Shown: in pieces, positions 50,855 to 59,787 of the stretch
Numbering within the stretch: the first letter of the stretch is position 1
Layout of the letters: every line of letters starts with the position of its first letter
Origin: Paenibacillus ferrarius
GTDB taxonomy: Bacteria; Bacillota; Bacilli; Paenibacillales; NBRC-103111
Direction of reading: 5' to 3'
Length of the DNA stretch: 64,000 nucleotides
NCBI RefSeq assembly: GCF_002027705.1
Contig: NZ_MBTG01000003.1
Location: forward strand, 62,001-126,000
The notes under the pieces: generated by a model
What the model was told of the DNA's origin: nothing
Seen by the model: the letters and a program-made list of their open reading frames with translations, nothing else
Database searches by the model: none
Made by a program: the position numbers and the translations under genes

Positions 50855-51795
50855 ACCCGTCCCTCCGTAATTCGTTGTTCCGCTTCACGCATGCGGTTGA
50901 AAGACGCAATCGACACTTCGACTTGATGGTCTTCTGGTTCTTTGGTTGTAAGAAGTTGAAGCCAAAGTCCCGGGTAACCGAGGTAGCGAAGAACCGGGAC
51001 TTCACGAAGTGAATTCGTGAATCGCAGAACTTCATAGGATACGCCAATAACAACAGGAAGCAGCAGCAATCGTTGCAGAATACGCTCTACATACCCATCG
51101 TAGTGGAGGAAAGAGTAGATCACGACACCGATTAATACGGTGAACACAATGAAGCTGCTGCCGCAGCGATAGTGCAGCGTGTTGAATTTCTGCACGTTGC
51201 TTACCGTCAGTTCGACGCCGGCTTCATAAGCGCTGATGACTTTGTGCTCCGCTCCATGATATTGGAACAAGCGGCGAATCATCGGCGTGAGGGATATGAA
51301 GTAAATATATCCAACCAGTAAGATGATTTTGATAACACCTTCTATAAGGTTATGAAGAATCTGATTGCTAAATACATTTTGAAACAAAAACTGTTCAATA
51401 ACTGCTGGTACCAGCGTGAAAACGAATTTCCCGAATAAAAAGGAAATGACACCAACTACGGCAACGCCGAGAATCATCGAAATATTAGAAAAGAAGCCTG
51501 GTTTCTCTTCTTTCTGGGCATTTTTATCGTTGTCACCTTCTTGTTCAGCAAAGGATTCAGCCGAGAAGTTCAAATGCTGTGCGCCTTTCGCGCTGGATTC
51601 GATAATACCTACAATACCGCGAATAAATGGTATTTTTTTGAGCGATTGAACCCAAGGAATTACTTTCTTCGGTACTTCCAAGTAATCCAGGGAGCCGTCC
51701 TTTTTGCGCACGGCGGTTACATGCACATTTTTTCCTGCGAACATGACGCCCTCTATGACGGCTTGTCCTCCGTATATACTGTTTTGTTCTGCCAT
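50851..51795 (-). CDS. yqhQ: DUF1385 membrane protein YqhQ
   Basis: A 314-residue protein with the DUF1385 hallmarks: YGGQAVIEGVMFAGKN at the start, FQYHGAEHKVISAYEAG and RCGSSFIVF in the middle. Four or so membrane helices follow an N-terminal soluble stretch with an acidic insert (EQEGDNDKNAQKEEKPG). The biochemical role is unknown. The ATG at 51795 is preferred to the GTG three codons earlier by its spacing from AAGGTGG. The synteny equals Bacillus yqhQ. Confidence 0.9.
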   Translation of the reverse strand: MAEQNSIYGGQAVIEGVMFAGKNVHVTAVRKKDGSLDYLEVPKKVIPWVQSLKKIPFIRGIVGIIESSAKGAQHLNFSAESFAEQEGDNDKNAQKEEKPGFFSNISMILGVAVVGVISFLFGKFVFTLVPAVIEQFLFQNVFSNQILHNLIEGVIKIILLVGYIYFISLTPMIRRLFQYHGAEHKVISAYEAGVELTVSNVQKFNTLHYRCGSSFIVFTVLIGVVIYSFLHYDGYVERILQRLLLLPVVIGVSYEVLRFTNSLREVPVLRYLGYPGLWLQLLTTKEPEDHQVEVSIASFNRMREAEQRITEGRV

Positions 51796-51948
51796 GAGTT
51801 CCACCTTCTTATCCTTCTCGAATTCGGTTTAGTGTACTTTCTTATTGTAACGGATTCACAGGTTGAATGCTACCGATACCAGTAGAACATACTATTCATA
51901 CCTAAGGAAAGACAGGGAACTTCTGCAGAGAGAGGAAGAGACAGGAAC

Positions 51949-52443
51949 ATGGAGGCAAGGAATGAACAGAAAATTAAAACAAATCGGTGGCTGTATGCCA
52001 TTTATATTGGGTTTTTCGCAGGGTTCATTTGGGGCGCACTCAAAATTGTTGAACAATATTTGAAGTTTACGCACATTGTCATTGGCTTTCTTGTTGAGCC
52101 TTTTTTCAGGCATGAGTTTCTGGTAACTTGGCAGGGGGTTCTGGTAGGTTGGGGATTTTTTACGCTATTTTCGATCATCGCCGCCTTCCTCTATATGGCG
52201 ACCATGTGGAAACTGCAAGGGCCTTGGTGGGGATTAGGGTATGGAGCTTTCTGGTGGGTGGCCATCTATTTGCTCATTGGACCGTTGGCGGGCATGACCT
52301 ACTGGATTAATAAACTGGATATAAACACCATCATAAGTGATTTCTGTTTGTTCCTTCTTTGGGGAATGTTTATTGGATACTCGATTGCCATTGAATACAC
52401 AGACACTAGTACGAGCAAGAGAGAAGCTATACACAAGACATGA
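51949..52443 (+). CDS. yqhR: YqhR-type membrane protein
   Basis: A 164-residue protein with four predicted membrane helices, rich in Trp and Gly (GFIWGALKIVEQYLKF, GPWWGLGYGAFWWVAIYLLIGPLAG). Length, composition and position between yqhQ and aroQ match Bacillus yqhR. Function unknown. Confidence 0.82.
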   Translation: MEARNEQKIKTNRWLYAIYIGFFAGFIWGALKIVEQYLKFTHIVIGFLVEPFFRHEFLVTWQGVLVGWGFFTLFSIIAAFLYMATMWKLQGPWWGLGYGAFWWVAIYLLIGPLAGMTYWINKLDINTIISDFCLFLLWGMFIGYSIAIEYTDTSTSKREAIHKT

Positions 52444-52520
52444 AAGTTATGGTAAAATATCAAGGGTCAAATAGGATGTATTCGTCATCCTGACAGAACA
52501 TGCTGGGGAGTGATTTCCTG

Positions 52521-52958
52521 TTGAAAAAGGTTCTTGTCCTTAACGGACCCAACTTAAATATGCTGGGCGTGCGTGAGCCCGGTGTTTATGGAACGTCATC
52601 CCTTCCCGTTATTATTCAAAGTTTAACAGAGATAGCAGAGGGACTTTCGGTTGAACTGGAAAGTTTTCAATCGAATCATGAAGGCGATATAATTGATAAA
52701 ATTCATGAAGCTTTTGGCACGAAAGACGGTATTCTGATCAATCCAGGCGCATTTACGCATTATAGCTATGCGATCCGTGATGCGTTAGCCGCCGTGCAAT
52801 TGCCAACGATTGAAGTTCATCTTTCGAACATTCATAAACGTGAGGAATTTCGCCATCATTCCGTTATTGCCCCGGTAGTCATCGGTCAGATTTGCGGGCT
52901 TGGCCCACAAGGATATGAATTAGGCTTGCGAGCCTTATTACCGCATATGCAAGGCTAA
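52521..52958 (+). CDS. aroQ: 3-dehydroquinate dehydratase, type II
   Basis: A 145-residue dodecamer-forming enzyme of the shikimate pathway. Family motifs are [20 protein letters not shown] (with the catalytic Tyr), [33 protein letters not shown] and [22 protein letters not shown] (catalytic His region). TTG 52521 follows GGGGAG by ten bases and gives the family N-terminus; the frame opens earlier. Next in order is yqhT. Confidence 0.94.
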   Translation: MKKVLVLNGPNLNMLGVREPGVYGTSSLPVIIQSLTEIAEGLSVELESFQSNHEGDIIDKIHEAFGTKDGILINPGAFTHYSYAIRDALAAVQLPTIEVHLSNIHKREEFRHHSVIAPVVIGQICGLGPQGYELGLRALLPHMQG

Positions 52959-52997
52959 ACGACTCTTCTTAATTAATAAGAAAGATTGGTGATTTGG

Positions 52998-54071
52998 ATG
53001 CAGGAGAAACGTATTGAACGCCTTCGCAAAGTTTTGGAGCAGCAGAATTTGCCGGCACTACTCATCACGAACGCATATAACCGTACATACGTATCTGGTT
53101 TCACTGGTTCTTCCGGTTATGTCCTTATTACGTTAGATCGTGCTATCTTGCTAACGGATTTCCGGTACATGACCCAAGCGCCGCAGCAAGCAAAAAGCTT
53201 TGAAGTTATAGAACATAAGCCGAAGGCGATCGAAACCGTTCGCGAGCTGCTGCAGCAGCAAGGCATTACGAAGGTTGGCTTCGAGCAAGCGGATGTGACT
53301 TACGGCGACTTTCTTGGGTTCCAAGCAGGCTTGTCGGGAATCGAATTAGTGCCAACCTCACGCGCAGTGGAATCAATTCGAATCATCAAAGATGACGCGG
53401 AACTGCAAGTTATGCAGGAAGCTGCTGACTTAGCGGATCAAACGTTCTCGCATATTCTGTCTTTCATCAAGCCTGGCGTGAAGGAGAAGGATATCGCGCT
53501 TGAGATTGAGATGTTTATTCGCAAGAATGGCGGAACATCAACTTCATTCGAAACGATCGTTGCTTCCGGTGAACGTTCTGCACTTCCGCATGGTAAAGCG
53601 AGCGATCGCGTGCTACAATTAAACGAGTTTGTCAAATTGGATTTTGGAGCGTATTATAAAGGGTATTGCTCCGACATCACTAGAACAGTTATGCTTGGAA
53701 AGCCGACAGACAAACATAAAGAGATTTATGATATTGTGCTTGAGGCTCAATTGAATTGTCTAGCCAACCTGAAACCAGGGATTACTGGCAGAGAAGGCGA
53801 TGCTTTTGCACGAGATGTCATCGTGAAACATGGCTATGGCGATTATTTCGGTCACGGTACCGGACATGGATTAGGTATGGAGGTTCACGAATCTCCGCGC
53901 TTGTCGAAAACCGAAGATATGATTTTAACACCTGGTATGGTGGTTACCGTTGAACCCGGCATTTATCTCCCTGACTTTGGTGGAGTTCGAATTGAGGACG
54001 ATGCAGTAATTACTGACACCGGCATTAAAATACTTACACATTCTACCAAAGATTTTCTTATTATTGACTAG
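52998..54071 (+). CDS. yqhT: Xaa-Pro dipeptidase/aminopeptidase, M24B
   Basis: A 357-residue creatinase-fold peptidase. The N-terminal non-catalytic domain is followed by the pita-bread domain with metal ligands in VKLDFGAYYKGYCSDITRTV (two Asp), GHGTGHGLGMEVHESPR (His), VVTVEPGIYLP (Glu) and GGVRIEDDA (Glu). It removes the N-terminal residue before proline. Placed directly before efp, as in Bacillus. ATG 52998 is preferred; the frame opens four codons earlier. Confidence 0.92.
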   Translation: MQEKRIERLRKVLEQQNLPALLITNAYNRTYVSGFTGSSGYVLITLDRAILLTDFRYMTQAPQQAKSFEVIEHKPKAIETVRELLQQQGITKVGFEQADVTYGDFLGFQAGLSGIELVPTSRAVESIRIIKDDAELQVMQEAADLADQTFSHILSFIKPGVKEKDIALEIEMFIRKNGGTSTSFETIVASGERSALPHGKASDRVLQLNEFVKLDFGAYYKGYCSDITRTVMLGKPTDKHKEIYDIVLEAQLNCLANLKPGITGREGDAFARDVIVKHGYGDYFGHGTGHGLGMEVHESPRLSKTEDMILTPGMVVTVEPGIYLPDFGGVRIEDDAVITDTGIKILTHSTKDFLIID

Positions 54072-54086
54072 CGGAGGGATTTACAA

Positions 54087-54650
54087 GTGATATCAGTTAA
54101 CGATTTCAAAACAGGTCTTACGATTACAGTAGAGCACGATATTTTTACAGTTCTGGATTTCCAACACGTGAAGCCAGGTAAAGGTGCAGCATTCGTACGC
54201 TCCAAGCTTAAAAACCTGCGCAACGGAAACACAGTTGAACGTACGTTCCGCGCTGGCGAGAACGTTGGCCGCGCACACATCGACAACCGTGAAGTGCAAT
54301 TCCTTTATTCCGGCGGCGATGAATTTACGTTCATGGACACAGAAACTTACGATCAGTTCGCTCTTTCCCGTGAACAATTGAAATGGGAACTGAACTTCCT
54401 GCTCGAAAACATGAACATCAAAATTTTGAGCTACCAAGGTGAAATCCTCGGGATTAACCTGCCGAAAAGCGTTGATTTGAAAGTTGTTGAAACTGAGCCG
54501 GGCATCAAAGGCAACACGGCGCAAGGCGCTCTCAAAAGTGCTAAAGTGGAAACAGGACTTTCCGTTCAAGTTCCGCTTTTCATCAATGAAGGCGATGTTC
54601 TTACTGTAGATACGGAAGATGGCAGATACATCTCTCGTGCACAATCTTAA
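54087..54650 (+). CDS. efp: Translation elongation factor P
   Basis: A 187-residue three-domain factor that rescues ribosomes stalled at polyproline. The modified residue is expected at K32 ([14 protein letters not shown]), as in Bacillus. The C-terminal OB domain ends [17 protein letters not shown], the EF-P signature. GTG start with AGCGGAGGG upstream, 15 bp after yqhT. A strong terminator follows, ending this syntenic unit. Confidence 0.96.
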   Translation: MISVNDFKTGLTITVEHDIFTVLDFQHVKPGKGAAFVRSKLKNLRNGNTVERTFRAGENVGRAHIDNREVQFLYSGGDEFTFMDTETYDQFALSREQLKWELNFLLENMNIKILSYQGEILGINLPKSVDLKVVETEPGIKGNTAQGALKSAKVETGLSVQVPLFINEGDVLTVDTEDGRYISRAQS

Positions 54651-54658
54651 TTAGGACA

Positions 54659-54696
54659 AGCCTCTCTGACTCGGATGAGTTAGAGAGGCTTTTTAA
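54659..54696 (+). terminator. Terminator of efp
   Basis: AGCCTCTCT pairs with AGAGAGGCT, extended by inner GACTC/GAGTT, followed by TTTTTAATT. Confidence 0.87.
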
Positions 54697-54710
54697 TTAT
54701 CCAGTATTTC

Positions 54711-54741
54711 TTACCACAGCTGTACAGTTTTATGCTATAAT
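54711..54741 (+). promoter_or_regulatory. Candidate lysC promoter
   Basis: TTACCA (54711-54716), 19 bases, perfect TATAAT (54736-54741), about 44 bp before the start. There is no room for, and no sign of, a lysine riboswitch. Confidence 0.5.
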
Positions 54742-54784
54742 ATTGAATTGTTATGCACTAGTATGCGTTAGGAGTGGGTCAGCT

Positions 54785-56041
54785 TTGTCTCTAATCGTGA
54801 TGAAATTTGGCGGTAGCTCTGTCGGTGATGCGGAGCGAATGAAACGTGTTGCAAAAAGGATTGTCGAGCGAAAACAAGCAGGACACAGCTGCGTCGTTGT
54901 CGTTTCGGCGATGGGTGATACAACAGATGATTTGATTGACTTGTCTAAGCAAATTTACGATGGAGCCCCACCGGCTCGTGAAATGGATATGCTGTTAACG
55001 ACAGGGGAGCAAGTGTCTGTCGCATTGTTATCTATGGCGATACATAATTTAGGCGAGCAGGCTGTTTCTTATACCGGCTGGCAAAGCGGAATTTACACCG
55101 AAGCTGTTCACGGAAAAGCGAGAATATCCGATATTCAGCCACAGCGCGTTCTGAACGCGATTGAACAGGGCAACGTCGTTATCGTAGCCGGTTTCCAAGG
55201 TATGACAGAAGCAGGCGAGATTACGACACTTGGCCGCGGCGGTTCTGATACGACTGCTGTAGCACTTGCTGCAGCAATTAAAGCCGATCTTTGCGAGATT
55301 TACACGGATGTTGACGGGATTTATTCAACCGATCCGCGTATCGTGAAAGTAGCCAGAAAGCTGAATGAAATTTCCTATGATGAAATGCTGGAGCTGGCTA
55401 ATTTAGGGGCTGCTGTTCTTCACCCTAGGGCTGTAGAATATGCCAAAAACTACAACGTGACCCTTGTGGTGCGTTCAAGCTTTACTAACAATGAAGGTAC
55501 CAACGTGAAGGAGGAAGCAGTGATGGAGCAAGGAATCGTCGTTCGCGGCATCGCTTATGATAAGAATGTGGCAAGAATTAGTATTCTAGGTGTTCCTGAG
55601 AAACCAGGACAACTGGCTAAAGTTTTCATTTCACTTGCCGAAGTGCAAATTGATGTCGACATTATCGTACAAAGCGGTGTGATTAACGGTTCCGCTGATT
55701 TCTCTTTCACAACGACACTTGCCGATCGCGAGCGGGCATTGGCTGTTATCGAGCAAATTCGCGGCGAAATTGGGTACCGTGAAGTGACTTCCGAAGTCAA
55801 TCTTGTGAAGGTGTCGATTGTTGGCGCTGGTATGGTAAGTACGCCAGGTGTAGCGGCAACGATGTTTAAAGTGATTTCCGATCTCGGAATTTCGATTTCA
55901 CTCGTAAGCACGTCCGAAATCAAAATGTCTTGCGTCATTGACAACTCGAACTTGACGGATGTTATCAGCGCCTTGCACACGGCCTATGGCTTGGACACAA
56001 CGGAGCAAGCCTTCGTGGGTGGGCCGGAAGATCGCAGATAA
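54785..56041 (+). CDS. lysC: Aspartate kinase
   Basis: A 418-residue enzyme for the first step to lysine, threonine and methionine. The kinase domain shows IVMKFGGSSVGDAERM, FQGMTEAGEITTLGRGGSDTTAVALAAA and YTDVDGIYSTDPRIV. The C-terminal ~150 residues hold paired ACT regulatory domains (ISILGVPEKPGQLAKVF and VSIVGAGMVSTPGVAATMFKVI). TTG at 54785, ten bases after AGGAG. The last kinase-domain third contains VMEQGIVVRG, where internal starts produce a beta subunit in Bacillus. Not part of this block in B. subtilis. Confidence 0.93.
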   Translation: MSLIVMKFGGSSVGDAERMKRVAKRIVERKQAGHSCVVVVSAMGDTTDDLIDLSKQIYDGAPPAREMDMLLTTGEQVSVALLSMAIHNLGEQAVSYTGWQSGIYTEAVHGKARISDIQPQRVLNAIEQGNVVIVAGFQGMTEAGEITTLGRGGSDTTAVALAAAIKADLCEIYTDVDGIYSTDPRIVKVARKLNEISYDEMLELANLGAAVLHPRAVEYAKNYNVTLVVRSSFTNNEGTNVKEEAVMEQGIVVRGIAYDKNVARISILGVPEKPGQLAKVFISLAEVQIDVDIIVQSGVINGSADFSFTTTLADRERALAVIEQIRGEIGYREVTSEVNLVKVSIVGAGMVSTPGVAATMFKVISDLGISISLVSTSEIKMSCVIDNSNLTDVISALHTAYGLDTTEQAFVGGPEDRR

Positions 56042-56049
56042 TCGAAATC

Positions 56050-56514
56050 TTACCTGATTTTATCCGAAATAAAGTAAGCGAGCTTCAATAAGAAGGCTGT
56101 TATGCCGGCTGCCATCAAGGGGCCGACCGGAATGCCTCGCAGGAAGACAATACCGAAGATAGAACCGATAACAAGACCCACAATTAATTGTGGGTCTATT
56201 TTTAGCAGCTCCAAACCTTTGCCATTCATATAAGTAGCAATAGCTCCGCCCAGCAATGCAATAATGCCAGGCCAAGTTGTGAAGACAGAAAGGATATCTT
56301 TCATGGAAATTCGTTCGCTGGCAAAGGGCACGAGCACGCCAATTGTAAGGAACAGAAGGCCTAGCTCCAAGCCTCTTCGTTCCATGGTAGGGAAGAAGCG
56401 ATCTAATCCGATGAGTTTAACCGCAAGCAGAAGGCAAGCCGCAGTTGTAATAATAGGAGAACGGCCGATAAGTCCAATAATAATTAGAATTACTAACAGT
56501 AAATCGCCATTCAT
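56050..56514 (-). CDS. DUF441 membrane protein
   Basis: A 154-residue protein with four or five membrane helices and the DUF441 signature: [19 protein letters not shown] near the start, [22 protein letters not shown] and [18 protein letters not shown] in the second half. Function unknown. The ATG at 56514 has better spacing from GAGGGG than the one at 56520. Convergent with lysC. Confidence 0.87.
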   Translation of the reverse strand: MNGDLLLVILIIIGLIGRSPIITTAACLLLAVKLIGLDRFFPTMERRGLELGLLFLTIGVLVPFASERISMKDILSVFTTWPGIIALLGGAIATYMNGKGLELLKIDPQLIVGLVIGSIFGIVFLRGIPVGPLMAAGITAFLLKLAYFISDKIR

Positions 56515-56570
56515 AGACATAACCCCTCACCCAAATAACTTCCATCCTAGTTTATGAGGAGGGCTTGTAT

Positions 56571-57311
56571 TTAGAACGCTGAGCGAGTCAGGCTTTGCGG
56601 CAGCAGCACCAGCTGATCGCGCTCCAGAATAGGGACACGATTCGCTACATTTGGCCTGGAACATTGGATCAGATCGTCATGGAAACCGGATTTACTCATT
56701 TTTTTACCATTTGCTGAGGCAAGAATGGCCTCGTATAAGGTATCTTTGGTTTGGAGATAACAACCTCGCATCGCTAGCCCAAAATCATTGGTGAGGATAT
56801 TTCTTTCCCCCAGCTCATTAGCCAGCTCCTCCAGAATAAGTCCGGCGCAGAGCCCATCTTCTAATGAAAAAACATCCTGGGTGCCAGCGCATAAGATCAC
56901 CGTATCCCTTTTCAAATCAACGGCAGCCTGCGCACATGCACGGCTGTTTAATAATGCGCCCGCCAAGATGTGGTCAGCTTTCATCGCTTTCTGAATCCCG
57001 CGGGTTCCATTCGTTGTCGTCAGAATGATCCGCTTCCCATGAACAGACTCCCAGGTGTATTCCGCAGGAGAATTTCCCAAATCGAAGCCGGGAATTTTTT
57101 TGCAGAATCGTTCTCCCCCCAGTAGATCGCCCTCTTGATATTGTTCCTTGGCTTTCAGCACGGTTTCTACAGGAATAATGCCTTTGCAACCGTTAATGAG
57201 CGCGGTGATGATCGTGCTAGTTGCACGTAAAACATCAACGACGATGACGGTTTTATGAAGAAAATCGTCACTTCTCGCTTCGCCGATGTTGGCGACAACC
57301 TCGATATGCAT
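56571..57311 (-). CDS. comB: 2-phosphosulfolactate phosphatase
   Basis: A 246-residue ComB-type enzyme removing phosphate from 2-phosphosulfolactate. Family sequences are VVDVLRATSTIITALINGC (metal-binding Asp), LLGGERFCKKIPGFDLGNSP, ILTTTNGTRGI and ILCAGTQDVFSLEDGLCAG. It is translated three bases after comA. In methanogens this path gives coenzyme M; Bacillus has the pair (yitC/yitD) for sulfolactate of spores, which is the likely role here, next to sporulation genes. Confidence 0.9.
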   Translation of the reverse strand: MHIEVVANIGEARSDDFLHKTVIVVDVLRATSTIITALINGCKGIIPVETVLKAKEQYQEGDLLGGERFCKKIPGFDLGNSPAEYTWESVHGKRIILTTTNGTRGIQKAMKADHILAGALLNSRACAQAAVDLKRDTVILCAGTQDVFSLEDGLCAGLILEELANELGERNILTNDFGLAMRGCYLQTKDTLYEAILASANGKKMSKSGFHDDLIQCSRPNVANRVPILERDQLVLLPQSLTRSAF

Positions 57312-57314
57312 CTT

Positions 57315-58118
57315 CTAATCCTTTCTGGTACCTAAGGACAACGTATCGGAACGAAGTCCTCTTCGCAATGCTTCCAGCGCGATCAATTCATCCGGTGAGA
57401 TATTTCCCAAGTGGATCTCTGGTCCTAGCATGCTGATCAAATGCACCTGTTGACTTTTGAGCGGCGCTTCCCATAAGAGCTTCTGCCCATTCACGGCCGA
57501 CAGCACCTGTTGCAATTCTTCGTCTTTGCATTTTCCTGAATGATCAAAAATTCCAACCCCTACGCCAGATTCCCGCGCTTCAATCGTCACTAAGGTCGCT
57601 CCGATTTCCGTGTCGATCATGACGGTTTCAATAAGCTCCTCTAATTCAATGGTGGAACCCCAGCCTTTTTTGCCATATTCGGTGATGACCTCTAACCCCT
57701 CTTCCAGACCTCTGGCGATAAGCTCAGTTCTTGTTGTGCGGTCTATATCAATGGTACCGTTGGAAATTTCAACGCCATTAAAGCCGAGGGCAACAATCAT
57801 GTCGAAAAAGGAGTCTACCGCTTGCTGAGTCAAGGCGACTTCTAGGAAGGTGCCGCCCGGATAAATGCAAATCCCACTTTCCTTAGCTAAGCTTATTTTG
57901 CTTTTCAGTACCTCTTGCGGATAGAGGGGAGATGTTCCAAAGCCTATTTTGATCATGTCCAGATGGCTGCTGGATGTGCTAAGCAAATCTTGAAAAGCAA
58001 ACAGGCCTAATCCTTTATCCATCACCATCGTTTTGCCCAGCGTCCTTGGTTTGGCCTGCCTTTGTCCTGTGGGGTCGGCAAGAACGGGGTTCCAATTTAA
58101 ATATGAGGTCACTTTCAT
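57315..58118 (-). CDS. comA: Phosphosulfolactate synthase
   Basis: A 267-residue TIM-barrel enzyme adding sulfite to phosphoenolpyruvate. Recognisable parts are GKTMVMDKGLGLFAFQDLL near the N-terminus, DMIKIGFGTSPLYP, GICIYPGGTFLEVALTQ, GFNGVEISNGTIDI, ITEYGKKGWGS and LLWEAPLKSQQVHLI. It overlaps the stop of a preceding small gene by four bases. With comB it makes sulfolactate from central metabolites. Confidence 0.92.
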   Translation of the reverse strand: MKVTSYLNWNPVLADPTGQRQAKPRTLGKTMVMDKGLGLFAFQDLLSTSSSHLDMIKIGFGTSPLYPQEVLKSKISLAKESGICIYPGGTFLEVALTQQAVDSFFDMIVALGFNGVEISNGTIDIDRTTRTELIARGLEEGLEVITEYGKKGWGSTIELEELIETVMIDTEIGATLVTIEARESGVGVGIFDHSGKCKDEELQQVLSAVNGQKLLWEAPLKSQQVHLISMLGPEIHLGNISPDELIALEALRRGLRSDTLSLGTRKD

Positions 58119-58312
58119 CGGTATTTCTCCTCACTGTCCTTTGAAGGATCAATTATGTGTACAGCATATGCATCTGGATAAATGGTGGTGCCCAGCATGC
58201 CTAAAATGAGACGAGCCCGCATAAGGTAGGGTAAAAAGAGTGAGCTGCAGTTGATCCTGTTCAAAGTTACATTCGAGTGCTCCACAATCTTATAAAAACC
58301 TTCAGACTCCAT
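58115..58312 (-). CDS. Small protein translated ahead of comA
   Basis: A 65-residue frame ending DSEEKYR whose stop overlaps the comA ATG (ATGA), with the comA ribosome site GAGGAG inside it. That coupling suggests it is translated. I do not recognise it; it is neither clearly membrane nor clearly soluble. Its own start codon lies at the edge of a 17-bp perfect inverted repeat, and AAAGGA in the repeat could be its ribosome site. Confidence 0.5.
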   Translation of the reverse strand: MESEGFYKIVEHSNVTLNRINCSSLFLPYLMRARLILGMLGTTIYPDAYAVHIIDPSKDSEEKYR

Positions 58313-58368
58313 TGCAAAACGGTTCCTTTGATTTAATTGGCCTTTGGGTGGAAGGAACCGTTTTGCAA
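58312..58368. repeat. Perfect 17-bp inverted repeat at the start of the comA unit
   Basis: TTGCAAAACGGTTCCTT (58312-58328) and its exact complement (58352-58368) enclose 23 nt. No T run follows on either strand, so it is not a standard terminator. On the minus strand it covers the ribosome site and touches the ATG of the small frame. Confidence 0.9.
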
Positions 58369-58461
58369 AAGTCGCTTCCGGCCTTTTATAAGACTGCTCC
58401 GCTAGTAACGATGTCCAGGTTCAAAAGAGCTGTTTCTTTTTAAAGGAGGTAGTAAAAACAA

Positions 58462-58725
58462 ATGAACAAAATTGTCCTAACGATGGCCTCGCTGAGGATG
58501 ATGTCGGGAAGTATTGAGATTATTGCGGCTATTCTCATGTTGAGGCTGGCAACGGTGGAGAAGGCGCTTCTAGTGAACTCTGGGCTGGCTCTAGTAGGTC
58601 CTCTAGTACTATTAGCGACAACTACCATTGGTTTGGTAGGAATCGCTGAGAAGCTCTCCTATGGCAAGATGCTGTGGGTGATTGCGGGTGTAAGCTGTCT
58701 ATTTATTGGTATTTTAAAAAAGTAA
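58462..58725 (+). CDS. yqhV: DUF2619 protein YqhV
   Basis: An 87-residue protein with three hydrophobic helices (SGSIEIIAAILMLRL, ALLVNSGLALVGPLVLLATTTIGLVGIAE and MLWVIAGVSCLFIGIL). Size, composition and position directly before spoIIIAA match Bacillus yqhV. A near-perfect AAAGGAGGT precedes it. Function unknown, presumably sporulation-linked by context. Confidence 0.87.
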   Translation: MNKIVLTMASLRMMSGSIEIIAAILMLRLATVEKALLVNSGLALVGPLVLLATTTIGLVGIAEKLSYGKMLWVIAGVSCLFIGILKK

Positions 58726-58729
58726 TCGG

Positions 58730-58757
58730 TCATATTTCTTTCTATTAAGCATAGAAA
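58730..58757 (+). promoter_or_regulatory. Candidate sigma-E promoter of spoIIIA
   Basis: TCATATT (58730-58736) fits the sigma-E -35 consensus KMATATT exactly; 13 bases later CATAGAAA (58750-58757) fits the -10 CATACAHT at most positions. B. subtilis spoIIIA is transcribed by sigma-E in the mother cell. Confidence 0.6.
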
Positions 58758-58797
58758 TGAATATAGAAGACTGGACAACTTGGAGGGATGTCAGCCT

Positions 58798-59775
58798 ATG
58801 CTCAGATCAATCTTGCCACTACTCCCCCAGACTCTCCGCTTTCTGTTAACTGAAATGCCGGCAGAAGTACAAGCTAGTGTTGAGGAAATTAGGGTGAGAG
58901 AGTCGCGGCCCTTCGAGATTAGCTGGGGAGAGCGCTACGCTTTTCTGGATCAGCGGGGGCAGATGGTAACGCAGGAAGCTATGGCCTATAAGCCAACCCG
59001 TCAGGATTGTCTGTCCTTGCTGGAAATGCTAACGAATCATTCGTTATACACGTTTGAGGAGGAGCTCCGGCGAGGGTATATCACCATTGTCGGCGGCCAT
59101 CGTGTAGGACTAGCAGGGCGCACCGTGCTAGAACAAGGGCATGTCCGGCAAATTCGTGATGTGAGCTCCTTCAACATTCGTATTGCGCGTGAACTGCCGG
59201 GGGTCGGTCAAGCGCTGCTGCCGCAACTGTATGATCCGCTTCTGGGAAGCGTTCATCACACGCTGATCATTTCGCCGCCGCAGCAAGGGAAAACGACCTT
59301 GATTCGGGATTTGGCCCGTTTGATCAGCCGTGGAGAGTGGGGGATTGGCGCTATCGCAGCATCCGGTAAGAAAGTGGGGGTTGTGGATGAGCGGTCAGAG
59401 CTGGCCGCGTGCGTCAAAGGGGTCCCCCGATTCGATCTTGGGCCGCGCACAGATGTAATGGATGGATGCCCGAAGGCGGAAGGGATGATGATGATGATTC
59501 GGTCGTTGTCGCCGGATGTGCTGATTGTGGATGAGATTGGGCGCCCCGAAGATGCCCAAGCTATTCATGAGGCTGTCCATACAGGGATACGAGTTGTAGC
59601 GACTGCGCATGGAGCCGACTACGAGGATGTGCGAAAGCGTCCGGTTCTGAAGCAGCTTTTGGAAGAAGGCGTGTTTGCCAGATATGTCATCCTGCAGCGA
59701 AGAAAGGGAGCGCCATCTTCCTACCGCGTTATGGATCGTTACGGCAAAGCAGTAGATGCCATTCCTGTTAGATGA
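58798..59775 (+). CDS. spoIIIAA: Stage III sporulation protein AA (ATPase)
   Basis: A 325-residue secretion-type ATPase of the mother-cell side of the SpoIIIA-SpoIIQ channel. Walker A lies in IISPPQQGKTTLIRDL, Walker B in VLIVDEIGRPEDA, with AHGADYEDVRKRP near the end. The ATG at 58798 is ten bases after GGAGGG. First of eight genes whose order equals that of Bacillus. Confidence 0.93.
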   Translation: MLRSILPLLPQTLRFLLTEMPAEVQASVEEIRVRESRPFEISWGERYAFLDQRGQMVTQEAMAYKPTRQDCLSLLEMLTNHSLYTFEEELRRGYITIVGGHRVGLAGRTVLEQGHVRQIRDVSSFNIRIARELPGVGQALLPQLYDPLLGSVHHTLIISPPQQGKTTLIRDLARLISRGEWGIGAIAASGKKVGVVDERSELAACVKGVPRFDLGPRTDVMDGCPKAEGMMMMIRSLSPDVLIVDEIGRPEDAQAIHEAVHTGIRVVATAHGADYEDVRKRPVLKQLLEEGVFARYVILQRRKGAPSSYRVMDRYGKAVDAIPVR

Positions 59776-59787
59776 GGAGGATGAAGG

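Noticed and set aside
54093..54644. A 183-codon frame antisense to efp
   Set aside because: Covers efp almost exactly; arises from its codon usage.
54696..54784. A lysine riboswitch before lysC
   Set aside because: The gap is under 100 bp and shows a promoter but no L-box pairing.
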